From the NCBI GenBank assembly GCA_002104905.1, contig MCFE01000332.1, positions 1 through 64,000 of the forward strand: a stretch of 64,000 bases of DNA. Direction: 5' to 3'. Positions 48,608-61,430 of this stretch are shown piece by piece. The translations under genes were made by a program, and so were the position numbers. This stretch comes from Basidiobolus meristosporus CBS 931.73 (taxonomy: Eukaryota; Basidiobolomycota; Basidiobolomycetes; Basidiobolales; Basidiobolaceae). A model generated the notes under the pieces. It saw nothing but the letters and a program-made list of their open reading frames with translations. It was not told the origin of the DNA and ran no database searches. Numbering within the stretch: the stretch's first letter is position 1; every line of letters starts with the position of its first letter.

Positions 48608-51600
48608 ATGTTCAATAATGAAGAATGGAAGAATGCCATGCAGCAAATCCTGGCCCAACAGCAACTGTTACTCCAGATCCTCAGCCAACAGCAACAAGGA
48701 ATGACTACCATGGCTCAGAGCCAGCAAAGCCCTATCAAGAGCAACTTTAGTGTGAAGGTCAACCAGTACCATGGCAGAGTCAATGAAAACCTGGGAACTT
48801 GGCTCTTCCAGACTGAAGAAGCTTGTAAAGCTAAAGGAATTGCTCCAGAAAGTAAGTTGCATTATGCAGCTTCTTACCTGGCAGATGCAGCCTTACAGTG
48901 GTACAACAACAAGAGCAGGTCAGCCACCATGATGGGATGCTCTACAATCTCTACCTGGGATGAGTTTGTGTCGGAAATTCAGTATGCTTTTGAACCTCCA
49001 CACCAGCAGACACTACTAAGAAGGAAGTTAAAGACACTCAGACAGAAAGGAATGGTGCAAGAATACATCTATGAGTACAGATGTCTACTTGGACAAATTA
49101 AAAAAATGGACCCCTTAGATCAAGTTGAATACTTTATTGATGGGTTGAAAGAAAGAACTTGCAAGGAAGTGAATTACCAAAGACCTCAGACTATTGAAGA
49201 AGCCATCACGATTGCCATTGACTATGACTCAGCTATGTTTGGAGTTGGGAAGCCTACAGTGACTAAGCAGAAAGGCTACAATCATTATGAAAGAAGACAG
49301 TCCAAAGCAGTACCAATGGAAATAGATGCTATGCAGAAGAATCCTGCCTTGGAAGAATGTAAGAAGAAAGGACTTTGCTTCAATTGCCACCAGCAAGGAC
49401 ATATTGCAAGGTACTGCCCTCAGAGAAGAAATGGACACCAGCCATCAAGAACCTTTAACCGTATTGAGGCCATGGGGCATAGTAACATGAAGGATGAACT
49501 TGAAGAAGACTCAGAACTCACCTTCCACATGACAGAAGAATACCTATCCCAGATGACCTCAAACTCAGGAAAGCTATTACACTTGAATGGAGTAATCAAT
49601 GGAGTACCTGCTAAGATCATGATTGACTCACGAGCATTGCATGAATACATGTCAGAGCAATTTGCCTTGAAAGCTGGAATCAACTCAGAACCTACCAAAT
49701 CAACTTCAGTCTCCACAGCTGATGGGAACTCCCACATAATCAACCATATTACCCAGCCAGTAAGAATGAAGATCAATGACTATGAAGAAGACCTACAGGC
49801 TTATATATTTGGGAACTGCAAGTTTGACCTTGTACTTGGAAAAACCTGGCTATTTTGTTGTAATCCATCAATCAACTGGAGAACCGATGCTACTCAGATC
49901 CAAAAAGACAACAAGACCTATGAGCTATTACCTGCCAGGCTGGATTTCAACTTGGTCAATTCCAGTATGTGTGAGACAAGTGAACTTAGCAAGACCCAGT
50001 TCTGTAGAGCGCTTAGAAAAGGTACTCAGATGTTCCTCATGGCGGTTTTACAGGAGGATTCCTCTACCCCAGCACCCCAGCAGGTCCAGACACTCTTGAA
50101 GAAATATTCAGATGTGTTTCCAGATGAGCTTGTAAGCCTACCACCAGTCAGAGATGTGGATCATGCCATTGACACAGGAGATAGCCCTCCAGTGAGCAAG
50201 ACACCTTACAGAATGAGTCCATTGGAATTGGAGGAAATGAGGAGACAAATTGATCAGCTATTGGGGCAAGGATATATCAGGCCCAGCAAGTCACCCTGGG
50301 GAGCACCAGTGCTTTTTGTGAAAAAGAAGGATGGAACACTTAGGATGTGCATTGACTACAGAGCCCTGAACTCCGTTACCGTCAAGAATAAGTACCCCAT
50401 ACCTCGGATTGATGAGCTTTTGGACCAACTTAATGGAGCCACTATTTTCAGCAAGATTGACCTCATGTCAGGATACAACCAGACTAGGGTGAAGCCAGAA
50501 GACATCCCTAAGACAGCATTCAGGACCAGATATGGACATTACAAGTACCTAGTCATGAGTTTTGGCCTCACCAATGCCCCTGCAACTTTCATGACCCTGA
50601 TGCAGACTGTCTTCCAGGAGTACTTAGACAAGTTTGTGATAATCTACCTGGATGACATATTGATATACAGCAAGACAGAAAAGGATCACATGGTGCACAT
50701 TGAAAAGGTCTTGAAGAAACTAAGAGAGAACAAGCTATATGGCAAGCTAGCCAAGTGTGAATTCTTCAAGGAACACATGGAATACCTGGGACACATAGTG
50801 ACTAGCACAGGAGTGACCTTAGACCCTAAGAAGGTCAAAGTTATAAAGAATTTGAAGCAGCCCCATAGTATATCAGAACTCAGATCATTCCTTGGAATGG
50901 TTTCCTATTATCGGAGATTTGTCAAGGCTTTTGCAAGTATTGCAGCCCCTTTAACTGATATCCTCAAGAAAGACAATACCTACAAGTGGGACATAGCTTG
51001 TGAGACTGCCTTCCAGATGCTCAAGAATGAACTTGCTAAGCTGCCAAGCTTAAGAATACCAGACTTCAGAAAAGAGTTCCCTCTGTGCACAGATGCTTCA
51101 GATTATGCAATTGGTGGAGTGCTGAGCCAAGAACACAGGGAAAGGACTACCCTGTTGCCTTTGAATCCAAGAAACTGAACTCAGCAGAACAAAACTATCC
51201 AGTCCATGAGAAGGAGATGCTTGCTATAATACACTGTTTGAAGACATGGAGATGCTATATTGAAGGAGTCAAATGCACTGTGAAGACTGATCATACCTCC
51301 CTCAAGTATATATTTACTCAGAAGGTACTCTCTAGAAGAATGACAAGATGGAGTGAATACATTCAGCAATTTGACCTGGAGATTGTCTACTGCCCTGGAA
51401 AAAACAACACGGTTGCTGACGCCTTATCAAGATTAGATCAAGTTGCACAGCTTAACTTGGTGCATGAATCAGATTGGCCTAGCCTATTACTAAAGTACTT
51501 GGGGGACTAAGCCATTCCTAATGCGGTGGATGAAGATATCAAGAAGATAATCCATGATGAAGCCAGCAAATTTGTAGTACAGGATGAAACACTCCACCAA

Positions 51601-52740
51601 ATTGTTGATGGAAGCCCTATTGCCTATTGCCCTTATGTTTCTTGCCTGAATTTAATATATAAGCTACACAATGAATATGGACATCTTGGGATTGAAGGAA
51701 CCTATAGCCTTGTGAAAGCCAGAGCATGGTGGCCCAGAATGAAACAAGATATTGAGAAGCTAGTGAAAACATGCCCAAACTGCCAAATCAATCAAGGCCA
51801 GCCACAAAGAATTGCCAAACTCTTCCCTTTGGAGCCTGTAAGACCATTTGAGAGATGGGGAATTGACTTAATTGGAAGATTGCCAACTACCAGGAAATGC
51901 AACCGTTGGATCCTAGTAGCAATTGACCATGCCACTAAATGGCCAGTTGCTAAAGCTGTACCAATAGCCAGTGAACAAGAAGTTGCAAGTTTCATTTACC
52001 ATGAGATCCTGATGAAGTATGGATGCCCTGTGGAGATCTTATCTGATAGAGGAGCAAACTTTATGGCAAAGACATTAGAGGCTTACCTGGAAATGCAGTA
52101 GATCAGACACTTGAAAACCTCGGCATATCACCCCAGAACTAATGGAGTCACTGAGCGGTTTAATGGATTATTTGGAAAAATCCTCACCAAGTATGCAAAT
52201 GGAGTTGTCAGTAGATGGGATGAGTATATAGACCAAGCACTCTTTGCATGCAGAGTCAGAGTACACAACACCACCCAGCAATCACCATTTTACTTAGTGT
52301 ATGGATGTGAACCAAGGATTTCAGGAGATCTCACACAACCAAAGCTTACAGACACCTTAGAAGATGAACTCAGTCAGCCAAGTAGACACCAGCAACTGGA
52401 ACAAAGACGTCAAGAGGCACAGACCAAAGTATCTCAAAGTGCAGAAAAGATGAAGCCGAGATTTGATAAGACTATAGCACCAGAAGCATTGACAGTTGGG
52501 AACTTTGTATTGCTAAGAAACAACACTTGGAAGAAGTTTCAGCCACAATGAACAGGACCATTCAAGATCATCAGAGAATGTCCATTTGCAACTTACCAAC
52601 TGGTGGACAAACAAGGCAATATCCGGGAAGACTTAGTGCATAGGGACAGACTCAAGCTTGCAAGACTTGCTGATAATACTGAACCATCAAGATATTGGTA
52701 TCACAAGAAAAGAGGTTCAGGAGAACCCTCTCAACTTTAG
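48608..52740 (+). pseudogene. Gypsy-1 gag-pol polyprotein, nearly complete but broken
   Basis: Natural start is probably [13 protein letters not shown] at 48608; the frame open from 48509 includes foreign sequence. Order: gag, zinc knuckle [14 protein letters not shown] (~49375-49416), protease with active site MIDSRA instead of D-S-G (~49620), RT with YLDDILIYS (~50645), RNase H, integrase H2C2 (HNEYGHLG..CPNCQ) and core (GIDLIGRLP, AYHPRTNGVTERFNG), and a C-terminal WTGPF-type motif. Breaks: one lost base in a G run near 51137 within RNase H, TAA at 51508-51510, TAG at 52099-52101, and TGA at 52549-52551 replacing the Trp of QPQW-TGPF. Otherwise well preserved, so it died recently. Confidence 0.93.
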
Positions 52741-52750
52741 TAGGGGAGAA

Positions 52751-53118
52751 TGTTATGATCTGCCACTTGAATGTTTAAGTTAGATCAGTTTTTAGTCAAA
52801 TCAATTAGTATATGTTTAGGTTATCAGTATATCAGTATTATCTATCAAATCAGTAGCATTAGTCAGCAAATGAATCAGCAGATCCTTATTGAACAGAAAT
52901 AGACATATTAAGCAGGATCTTATTGGGTGATGATGATGCAATCAGATGAGTCATCAGCCACAACCTACATTAGGAAATACAATTAGTCAGCAATTGATCT
53001 GGCAAAATGTTTATAAGGAGCTGCTGGAACCTCAATAAAAATCAGTTCAAGTTTTAGTGAATACAATACTAGCTAAACTCCCTATTCCTCTACAACTCTT
53101 ATACCAAGACTTGTAACA
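52751..53118 (+). repeat. 3' LTR of gypsy-1
   Basis: 368 bp, TGTTATGATCTGCC..CTTGTAACA. Matches 26904-27271. Confidence 0.9.
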
Positions 53119-54320
53119 TGTGCATATTACTGGGCCTTGCTTCACCTTTTGGGGTTCCCTATAATGTGGATGTGTGGGGAGATAGGAAGACAAGTCAAAT
53201 TGTAGGTACTAGCATATCTCAATATCATCAACAATATTACCTTCAAGACCATGATGAATTTGGTAGGTTGATACATGGAGGACAACCAGGAAGTGTTGGA
53301 AGATATTGAGGACAGATGTGCACAAGGAAACACCTTTACCTGTGGAATTAATAAGCTAAGCAGCCACAATGTGTGGGTAGTTAGTTAAGTAATACAAAAT
53401 TGGGTTGGGTGCAACAAGCAACTAATTTACATTTGGAAAGCTCTACCAGTGATGACAAGTTTCTCTAGGTCACAAGCCAACTTCTACACCATTCAATACA
53501 GAATTCACTCAAACAAGATCCAGAGCACACCTATAAGGGGGAGTAGAATTTAGCAGGGAGAAGCATTATCTTGGCCAAGTACTAATAAGTTATTTGTGGA
53601 GATTCAGGAGGTATTTGTGGCAGAAGTGGTGGCAACCAAGCATATGCTTCCAAGATGTATATATTGCCATCAGTACAAGGTATCTAGCAACTTTGCAATT
53701 ATCACACTAAAAGGCCTTCAACTTGAGGTGATAGAAGTATGTCAGTTGCAGCTGGTGTGTGGATTTGTAGAGGTTTGTAAGCAGGAGGCCACAGTTCTTT
53801 TTTGGTTTAAGCTATATGTGGAGTATCTAACATAGTAATGGGTAAGCAAATGAAGTGGGGTGACTCTGCAGTGGAATATATGAATGGCACAAGGGGAGGT
53901 AGAAAAAGGAAATACTATTTGGTATATTGGTACAGTATCATTGTGGAGAACTAGCTGTAGGCTACTATGCTGCCATAATAATACTAATGAACAGTTGCAA
54001 TGAGGCTGTCACAGCACTGTCAAGTCTTTTTCCATGTAAGGCAACTTGATGTACTGGCTGGTTTGATCCATTGAAAGAGTTGGAGAGCACATTAAGACTG
54101 CAACAATGCCACTCAATAATAGCTACAGTACTGATCAAACCCTGTCAAGTTTTTTCACCTCATTTAGCAGTAAAATTAGCCAAACACCATTGTGAACCTG
54201 TCATAAAATCTTCAAGAAGGCCACTAGTTCCAAGCTGCTGGTATCATGACAGTTTCCCAATGGGATCCTGATAGCTGATCTGGTGTGGATTCACCCATGG
54301 GACCAAGCTATTTTTCATAG
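53119..54320. repeat. Repeat family R4, copy 1
   Basis: Three diverged copies: this one, 54615-55740, and 58625-59200. Shared blocks include GGGCCTTGCTTCACCTTT-type, AAGCTAAGCAGCC-CAATGTGTGGGTAGTTA, and AAGCCAACTTCTACACC. Weak shared plus frames (VWGDRxTS, GNTISHL, EDRC/F) suggest a former gene. Family not recognised. Confidence 0.7.
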
Positions 54321-54614
54321 TGATCAATATTAATATGCACATTCAAAAATACAAATGCAAAGACTGGATGAACAAGATATGTATATATTCAAGTGCTATT
54401 CAGAAGCCATTCCTACAAATAATACAATACAGGCTTTGGGACTCATACGCTGATGTTGTACAAATATTTATCTAGAAGCCAATCACCAACACCAACTTGA
54501 TGCATCTACAACTGTTGTGCAAGGAGTCTGTAATGGGATTTGGGAGGCCACACTACAAACATAAAGCTGATATGTAAATCACTGCTGTTACTGTATCTGT
54601 TCTCAACTCCATCT

Positions 54615-55740
54615 CGCTTAGTGTTGGAGAATATTGGGCCTTTCTTCACCTTTCAGGAGTTTCCTATCAAGTCCATCATGGAAATGGTGAGTTGGCTCTT
54701 GGAGGACAGCTAGGAAGAGTTGGAAATACTGAAGACAGATTTGTTCAAGGAAACATCTATGCCTATAGATTTGAGAAGCTAAGCAGCCCCAATGTGTGGG
54801 TAGTTAATTAAGTAATGCAAGATTGAGTTGGGTGCAACAAGCAGCTAATCTTTATAAGGAGAGCTCTACCAAATTATGACGGGTCTCTCTTGGTCATAAG
54901 CCAACTTCTACACCATTCAATACAGAATTCACACAAACAGGGGCCAGAGCACACCTAAAAGTGGAACCTGAATCCAGCAGGTGAAGGAATATATTGTCTA
55001 AATACCAAGTAGTTATTTGTAATATTCAGGAAATATGCATGGTAGAAGTGGTGGCAACCAAGCATATGTTTGCAAGATGTATATGTTGCCAGAAGTACAA
55101 AGTATATGGCAACTTTGCAAGTTTTACACTAAAAAGCTGTAAAACTGAGATTATAGAAATACATCAATTGCAGCAGGTGAACATGTTTGTAAAGGTTAGT
55201 AAGCAGGAGGTCATAGTTACTTTTGAATCAAATTATATGTAGAAAACCCACGGTAGTAGTGATTAAGCCAATAAAGCAGGGTGATTCTACAGTAGAATAT
55301 ATGAATTGCACAAGAGGAGGTAGAGAAAGTAAATACCATTTGGTAAATTGGTAAGGAAGCGTTATACAGCACTAGCTGTAGGCTGCCATGCTGCCTTAAC
55401 AATGCCACCAGAGACTCACAACAAGGCCGTCAAAATACCATCCAGCTTTTTGCCATATAAGTCAATTGGATGTACTGGCCAGTTAGGTCCATTTAAAATA
55501 GCTGTAGAGAGCATTAAGACCAGAACAATGCCGTGCAAATATTGCTACAGTGCCAATCAAAACCCATCATGTTTTATAACTTTATTTGGTAGCAAAAGTA
55601 GCTAAAAGCCATTATGAACCTGTTATAAGATTGTTAAGAGGGCCAATAATCTCAAGCTGCAGGGATTATGATGGTCACCAAATGGAATCTGATGGCTGAT
55701 CCAGATTCAATCCTCCAGTGAGACCGGATTATTTTTCATA
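54615..55740. repeat. Repeat family R4, copy 2
   Basis: Follows copy 1 in the same orientation, so the two form a loose tandem. The second half (GTGGCAACCAAGCATATG and GCACAAG-GGAGGTAGA-AA) also matches copy 1. Confidence 0.7.
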
Positions 55741-55889
55741 GGATAAAGCTCTGAAGAAGAAGGCTAACAGAATTATTTGGACCTATCTCTCCTAACAACA
55801 GTACTTTACATTAGCGTGGCAAAACTCTATATTGCAATGAGAAAACACCTATTGAAAAAAATGCCAAGGATATTCTTGGGGCCATCTGC

Positions 55890-56065
55890 CACTAGTAATC
55901 AGTCTTCTAGTTGATGGTGTGATGTTGTGGCTTTAGAAGTAGCAGGTTTCCACTAATATCAGTGATGGGGACTCTGAGGGCTTACTACTACTTCCTGCCA
56001 AGATCATTCTGGGATGTAGTTTACTACATGCTTAGTACAAAAAAAAACCAGCATGCAACTGGCTT
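55890..56065. repeat. Repeat family R3, fragment 3
   Basis: Matches 41590-41735 (ATGTTGTGGCT, CCACTAATATCA, CTGCCAAGATCATTC-type blocks). It abuts the left end of Harbinger copy D. Confidence 0.55.
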
Positions 56066-56353
56066 CATACAACTCAGAAACTAGACTTGCTCCATTGAAT
56101 AGTGTCACATAATGCCAGCCTGTTTACAGTACTAGACTGATCTGGCACTCTTTGGCACCATCTGGCACTGTAACTTCTACCATAATGCCAGTGGTAGGAT
56201 ATAGTTACTGGTAATTTTACTTAATCTTACTTATGTTGCTCAGAGTGTTGCTTCCCTTGCTTTATTCACTCTTCATAATGCTCCAGACACATTTCTCTCA
56301 GTGGATGTCCGGTTGTATGAATGTGCTTTGCATTGATAAGTATCTTAACTATT

Positions 56354-57080
56354 TTACCTATTCTGCTGTTTTCTCTTATGTATAACTTTCCAATGATTAA
56401 ATATCTGATTGCAAAGCTTTTTCTTCCTGCTAAGCACACCCTTCCTTGGCCTCCTATAAGCTTTGATACATCCTAATCTCTGACAATCCTTGCCTGTACA
56501 AGCCAAGTCTGCCATACATTTCTCCCCTCTACTGAATTCTGGATGATTCTCTACCCAAAGTGCTTCATCATGCCTACTTCCAGCAAATGGCCCACTAAAC
56601 CAGATGATGTTACCCTCAATGTCAGACAGTGCTTGAAACTTAAAACAGTGTGCCTTGTACTTGCCAGAATAAAAGTGCCTCTGCCCTCTAGAAGGTCTGT
56701 TAATCCCAACTGGGAAGGTATCCAAAATACTCCTTATATGGAACCTGTTGCTGAAAACGCTAGGATATGGATTCATAGAGGAGCTTCTGAACCCGGTATT
56801 CCAAGCTTGCTTTAAGTCACTCATACCCTCTGCAGGGTGGTTCTTCATTGCTGTCAGTTGGGAATGAAAGCTTCTAGTACTTTTGTTGCCATGGATGGTG
56901 GGATGAAACCTTGTAGGGCAATAGTTCCTATAATAGCAGAGAAACTTAACAAGGGATCTCCATGGGCAGATTGGAGTAGATGGTCCAGAGTACTTGGTAT
57001 AGATCCCCTATAGTGTGTCGAAAGGAAATCCAGTAGTAGTAATGGGAATGATGAGAAAAGACCATTCAGGTAAGTAAGTC
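56354..57080 (-). pseudogene. Harbinger transposase, copy D, truncated
   Basis: Frame 56354-56848 keeps both Asp motifs (RSILDTFPVGINRP; FAGSRHDEALW). About 95 nt present in copies B and C are deleted after IFNH, which removes the catalytic Glu (RVEHTFGYLKRF). The N-terminal part to ~57080 carries further changes. Not functional. Confidence 0.8.
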
Positions 57081-57295
57081 ATATTAAATTGGTAGATGAT
57101 CTGGCGTTGAATTGATTTGGCACAATCAGCTTTATTTACTTGATTTTCCATGCATTATGATTAAATCTCCATCAATTGCCATGTATCCCCTCATTATGAT
57201 GCAAAAATCATCCTCAAACAATGACTTGGTATTTTTATTGATGTTTTACTCAGAAGTCTATAATCAAACAGGAAATCTGCAATTGATGTGATCTG

Positions 57296-57664
57296 TGTTG
57301 AAATATTGGACTATTTGGTATCATTCAGCAGCTAAAAATTTACTTAACAATTCTAGGCTAGTCTTAGTCACTGTAGGACTTATTTACTGCCTTAATTTTG
57401 CCACTTTCTCCAGATATATGATCTTATGATTATTCCCTTATAGTCGGGATCAAATTAGCACTATTACCAAACATTATGTACTAACCCTGAAACTGTTACA
57501 GAATGCTCCTGAATATTGAGAAACCCTCCCTACTTAGTGTTGCAGCTGTATTACTTCTACAAAGGTATAAATACTGAGCTGCTTTATGAATAAACAACAG
57601 TTCAACTATTATCACTATTTCTTGATAAGTTCCTTGTATCCAAATCACTTCTTAAATTGCAACA
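57296..57664 (+). repeat. Solo LTR of the copia-1 family
   Basis: 369 bp, TGTTGAAATATTGGACTA..TTAAATTGCAACA. It contains TATAAATA near 57567. Flanking bases are not duplicated; sequence corresponding to most of ORF2 is missing between the flanks. Confidence 0.8.
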
Positions 57665-58504
57665 AGAACCACTTTCAGGTGTGCAAAGTAAATCACAACC
57701 AAATGCTTCAATAGCAATCCCTGTGAGAAAAAAACCTAGAAGAAGATGATATGATTGCATCAAGTTGCTATTATTTGTCATGATCCAAACAACTCATTTT
57801 TTTTGTAATCCGCATCAGGGCATCACAAATCAGTGATCACTAAATTTTTGATTTAAGCACCATGGAGGTTGTCTCACATTTGAGACATGAGCCTATAAAT
57901 AAACACCCTGCATGTTTATACATCATCTGTGGCACCAGTGCAGCCATTTGATCTGATTTGCACCTGTACAATTGGTTATGTGTCAGCTATGACACCTTGT
58001 CCAATCACTAGAATCAAGGATTTACTTGCCTAATGAGCAAAATGGGATATTTGATGGTAAATCAGGTAGCTTGTGTAATGATTAAATAGCCAATTAGGGG
58101 CTGACAGCTTTGGGATACTATTGTACCAATTAACCATTGAGATACCATTTAATTGGAGTGAGGTAACCAAAAAGGTAAGTATCAGTGTAGTTCATAGTGT
58201 GATATGCAACTTTTTAATTTACATTAAAGAAACAATCCAAATACCAGATTTTACCTACCATAATAGTGGTATCTGATTGCGCACATGATGCAAAAATTAC
58301 ACGTTGGTGCAATCATATGTGCCAACCTCATTGTGTCAGATTGTGCCATAGTGTGCAAGATTGTCCCACATGGTGCAAAATGGTCCAAGAGCAATCCTGC
58401 CTACAGGTAGATACCATATTGCACCTGATTGTTCTTAGGGATTGCAGATTGCACTGCTCACCCAGGCATGGTACAATGGAACAAGTTTACTATCCTGATT
58501 CCAG

Positions 58505-59200
58505 CATATGTTAACAGTTGTATGGTATTTATATCCAAAGATGCCACCATTGCAAGGCGTCCAATTTGTTCAGATCCACCACCATAGAAGCAGCATAGAT
58601 CTCAACAGATACTGTATCCATTCTCATTTTCATCTTGGACGGTGTATGGAAAATATTGGACCTTTCTTCACCATTTGGAAGTTTCCTATGGAGCAGATGT
58701 GTGGGGAGATAGGACAACAAGTGGAGTTGCAGGTAATACCATATCCCATCTCATCAGGAATCAAACCTTCAAGTCTGTCATGTTTGTGATGAATAAGCAC
58801 ATAGTGGACAGCCAGGAAGAGTTAGAAAATTCTGAGGACAGATGTGCACTTGAAGACACTCCTGCTTATGGCATTAAGAAACTAAGCAGTTCCAATGAGT
58901 GAATAATCAGTTAAGCTATGCATGGTTAGATTGAACACAGCAAGCAACTAATTCTTTCTAGCGCAAATTTACTAAAGAATTCCACATTTCTCATGGTCAC
59001 AAGTCAGCCTCTACACCACTTGATACGGGATTTACACAAGCAAGAGCTGTAGGCTACTGTTTGGTTGTTATAATACCAGCAGCAGTCTGCAATGAGGCCA
59101 TCAGAGAACTGTCAGATTTAGGGCCATATTAGGCAACTGGAAGGATCAACTGGTTAGGACTGCTCAAATAAATGCAAGTATAATAGCCTGTCAGAATACC
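58505..59200. repeat. Repeat families R3 end and R4 copy 3, contiguous
   Basis: 58505-58570 matches the end of the R3 copy at 41770-41850, and 58625 onward matches R4. The two names therefore probably describe parts of one larger element. The frame 58642-58902 (MYGKYWTFLHHLEVSYGADV...) is the best-preserved R4 frame. Confidence 0.6.
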
Positions 59201-59404
59201 CTGCAACATTTATCAAATGGTTTTAGAGAATGTACATAGGTGTAGGAGGTATTTGAGTGACTGGGGCCCAAAGGTTAGAGAAGTGGCAGAAAACTACTCA
59301 AAAGACACTGATGCATAGTAGCAAAGTACAATATTGATCAAGTTTTTTGTGAGATCTGAAATGCAGTATCTTTAAGCAGTTTCTGTTGAGATATAGGAGG
59401 GATA

Positions 59405-59729
59405 TGTTGGAAGTGAAATGAAGAATCAGAAAAATAAGTGATACTCACTTGATGAAATATTGAGTTACAGCACAGTATATATACTTGTTGCCAAACTACA
59501 TAAATGTACCTTTTTAATCACTATTGAGGGAGTCTCTGGAATACACGTGTCAAGCTTTAGCTCATTGGGACAAGTTGCACATTTTCCTAATATTCTATAC
59601 TTTTCTTACTCACAGTAAATAGCAGATATCCTAAAACAAATTTGCAACTCATTATTCTGAGATACATCATTTAACAAAGTGCTAGTTCATAACATATTAT
59701 AATTAGGATGACTTCCAATCATTTCAACA
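59405..59729 (-). repeat. 3' LTR of copia-3 relic
   Basis: 325 bp. The minus strand starts TGTTGAAATGATTGGAAGTC after a purine tract (GTGAGTGGGAGTG) and ends CACTTCCAACA. It contains TATATATACT-type sequence near 59476. Confidence 0.7.
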
Positions 59730-59929
59730 CTCCCACTCACATATAATGTTCATATTTTTATGAGGTTCCTATGGTATTGTGCATCTTGCTGTTGAAATTA
59801 AACCTGCAATTAACCATATAACTGATTGGACAAACATACCCTCCAATATATGTTGGGGTGGCTTATCATCTGTAATAACTAACTATAAGCCTATATTATT
59901 AATCAAATACCTCATATCAAATTACTTGG

Positions 59930-60350
59930 AGTCAGAATTCTGATCTTATCAAAAAATACCTACGGGAGAGTATCATCCACTTGATTGGGAAGAAGCTCTT
60001 CCAATACTACTCATATCCAATCATACTCTCTGTCATTAGGTAGCTGTGCTTTCAGGTCTTCTGCTGCTTTTTTCTTGAGCATAAAGTTCTAAAATTGGCA
60101 AAGCTAGGATGTAGCTTCCTTCCAGTAGATCTGAATCATCCAGAGCTCTGATTTATAGTAAAATTCACTGCAACTACTCTCAATGTATCCATAATGAGAT
60201 CTGGGTAATAAGATTCTTCATATATTCCAAATATCATCTGCTTGAGCCAAGAACTGGTCTTCATTGTGGAAGCCTTATTCTTCATCAGTTGGGCTAATTT
60301 TTCCTCTTCCCAACTAGTGCTCTCAATGTGCTTAGCCTAGGTTTTCTTCA
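59930..60350 (-). pseudogene. Copia-3 gag relic joined directly to its 3' end
   Basis: Minus-strand fragments resemble a copia gag N-terminal region (for example LAQADDIWNIYEESY near 60200-60245) with several stops. Only ~200 nt separate it from the 3' LTR, so the pol region is deleted. Its upstream side is cut by Harbinger copy C. Confidence 0.5.
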
Positions 60351-60494
60351 TTTATTAGACTAGTTCCGTTGGATAGTGCCATATACTGCCAGCCTGTTTA
60401 TAGTGCCAGATTGATCTGGCACTCTATGGCACTATCTGGCACTAAAATTTCTACCATGATGCCAGTGGTATGATACAGTGAGTGGTAATTTTAC

Positions 60495-61430
60495 TCAATT
60501 GTATTTATGTTGCTCAGAATAGTGCTTTACTTGCTTTGTTAACTGTTCATAATGCTCCAGACACATTTCTCTCAGTGGATGTCTTCTTGTATGAGCATAC
60601 TGTGCATTAATAAGTATCTTAACTATTTTACCTATTCTGCTGTTTTCTCCTATATATGACTTTCCTCTGTATTTACCTGCCAATATGCTGAATCTCTTTA
60701 GATATCCAAATGTGTGCTCTACCCTCACTCTGAAATGATTAAATATCTCATTGTAGAGCTTCTGCTTCCTGCTAAGTACACCATTCCTTGGCTTCCTATA
60801 AGCTGTAATACATCCTAATGTGTGACAATCCTCTCCTATATAGGCTAAGTCTGCCATACATTTCTCCCCTCTACTGAATTCAGGATGATTCTCTACCCAG
60901 AGTGCTTTATCATGCCTACTTCCAGCAAATGGCCCACTAAACCAGATGATGATACCCTCAATGTCAGACAGTGCTTGAAACTTCACACAGTGTGCCTTGT
61001 ACTTGCAAGAATAAAAGTGCCTCTGCCCTCTAGAAGGTCTGTTCATCCTCACTGGAAAGGTATCCAAAATACTCCTTATATGGAACCTGTTGCTGAACAC
61101 TCTGTGATATGGAAGTCTATTGGAGCTTCTGAACCTAGTGTTCCAAGCTTGCTCCAAGTCATTCATACACTCTGCAAGGTGGTTCTCCATTGCTGTCAGC
61201 TGGGAATGAAAGCTTCTAGGACTTTTGTTGCCATGGATGGTGAGATGAAACCTTGTGGGGCAATAGTTCTTGTAATATCAGAGAAGCTTAACAAGGGATC
61301 TCCTTGAGTACATTGGGGTTGATGGTCCACAGTACTTGGAATAGATCTCCTCAAGTGTGTCAAAAGGAAATCCAGTGGTAGTGATGGGATTGATGAGAAA
61401 AGACCATTCAGATGAGTAATTCATATTAAA
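60495..61430 (-). pseudogene. Harbinger transposase, copy C, one nonsense codon
   Basis: Starts MNYSSEWSFLINPIT at ~61430 and is colinear with the 294-aa frame of copy B. A single TGA near 61278 stands where copy B has TGG (Trp of LLWYYKNY). From 61190 down the frame is open with all three catalytic positions (LDTFPV, GSRHDKAL, RVEHTFGYLKRF). Inactive unless the stop is suppressed or translation restarts. Confidence 0.85.

Larger units (their letters stand above)
48580..53118 (+). mobile_element. Ty3/gypsy retrotransposon gypsy-1, 5'-truncated
   Basis: Body plus 3' LTR. Homology to the relic at 27.3 kb begins ~48580 directly against R5 sequence, so the 5' LTR and leader are gone. A purine tract (TAGGGGAGAA, 52741-52750) precedes the 3' LTR, which runs into R4-type sequence at 53119. 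Confidence 0.9.
56083..58488. mobile_element. Harbinger-like element copy D, internally deleted
   Basis: Left AGACTTGCTCCATTG, right ...CAATGGAACAAGTTT, flanked by direct ACT (56080-56082 and 58489-58491). The transposase has lost the Glu region and most of ORF2 is missing, replaced by a copia LTR at the breakpoint. Confidence 0.85.
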
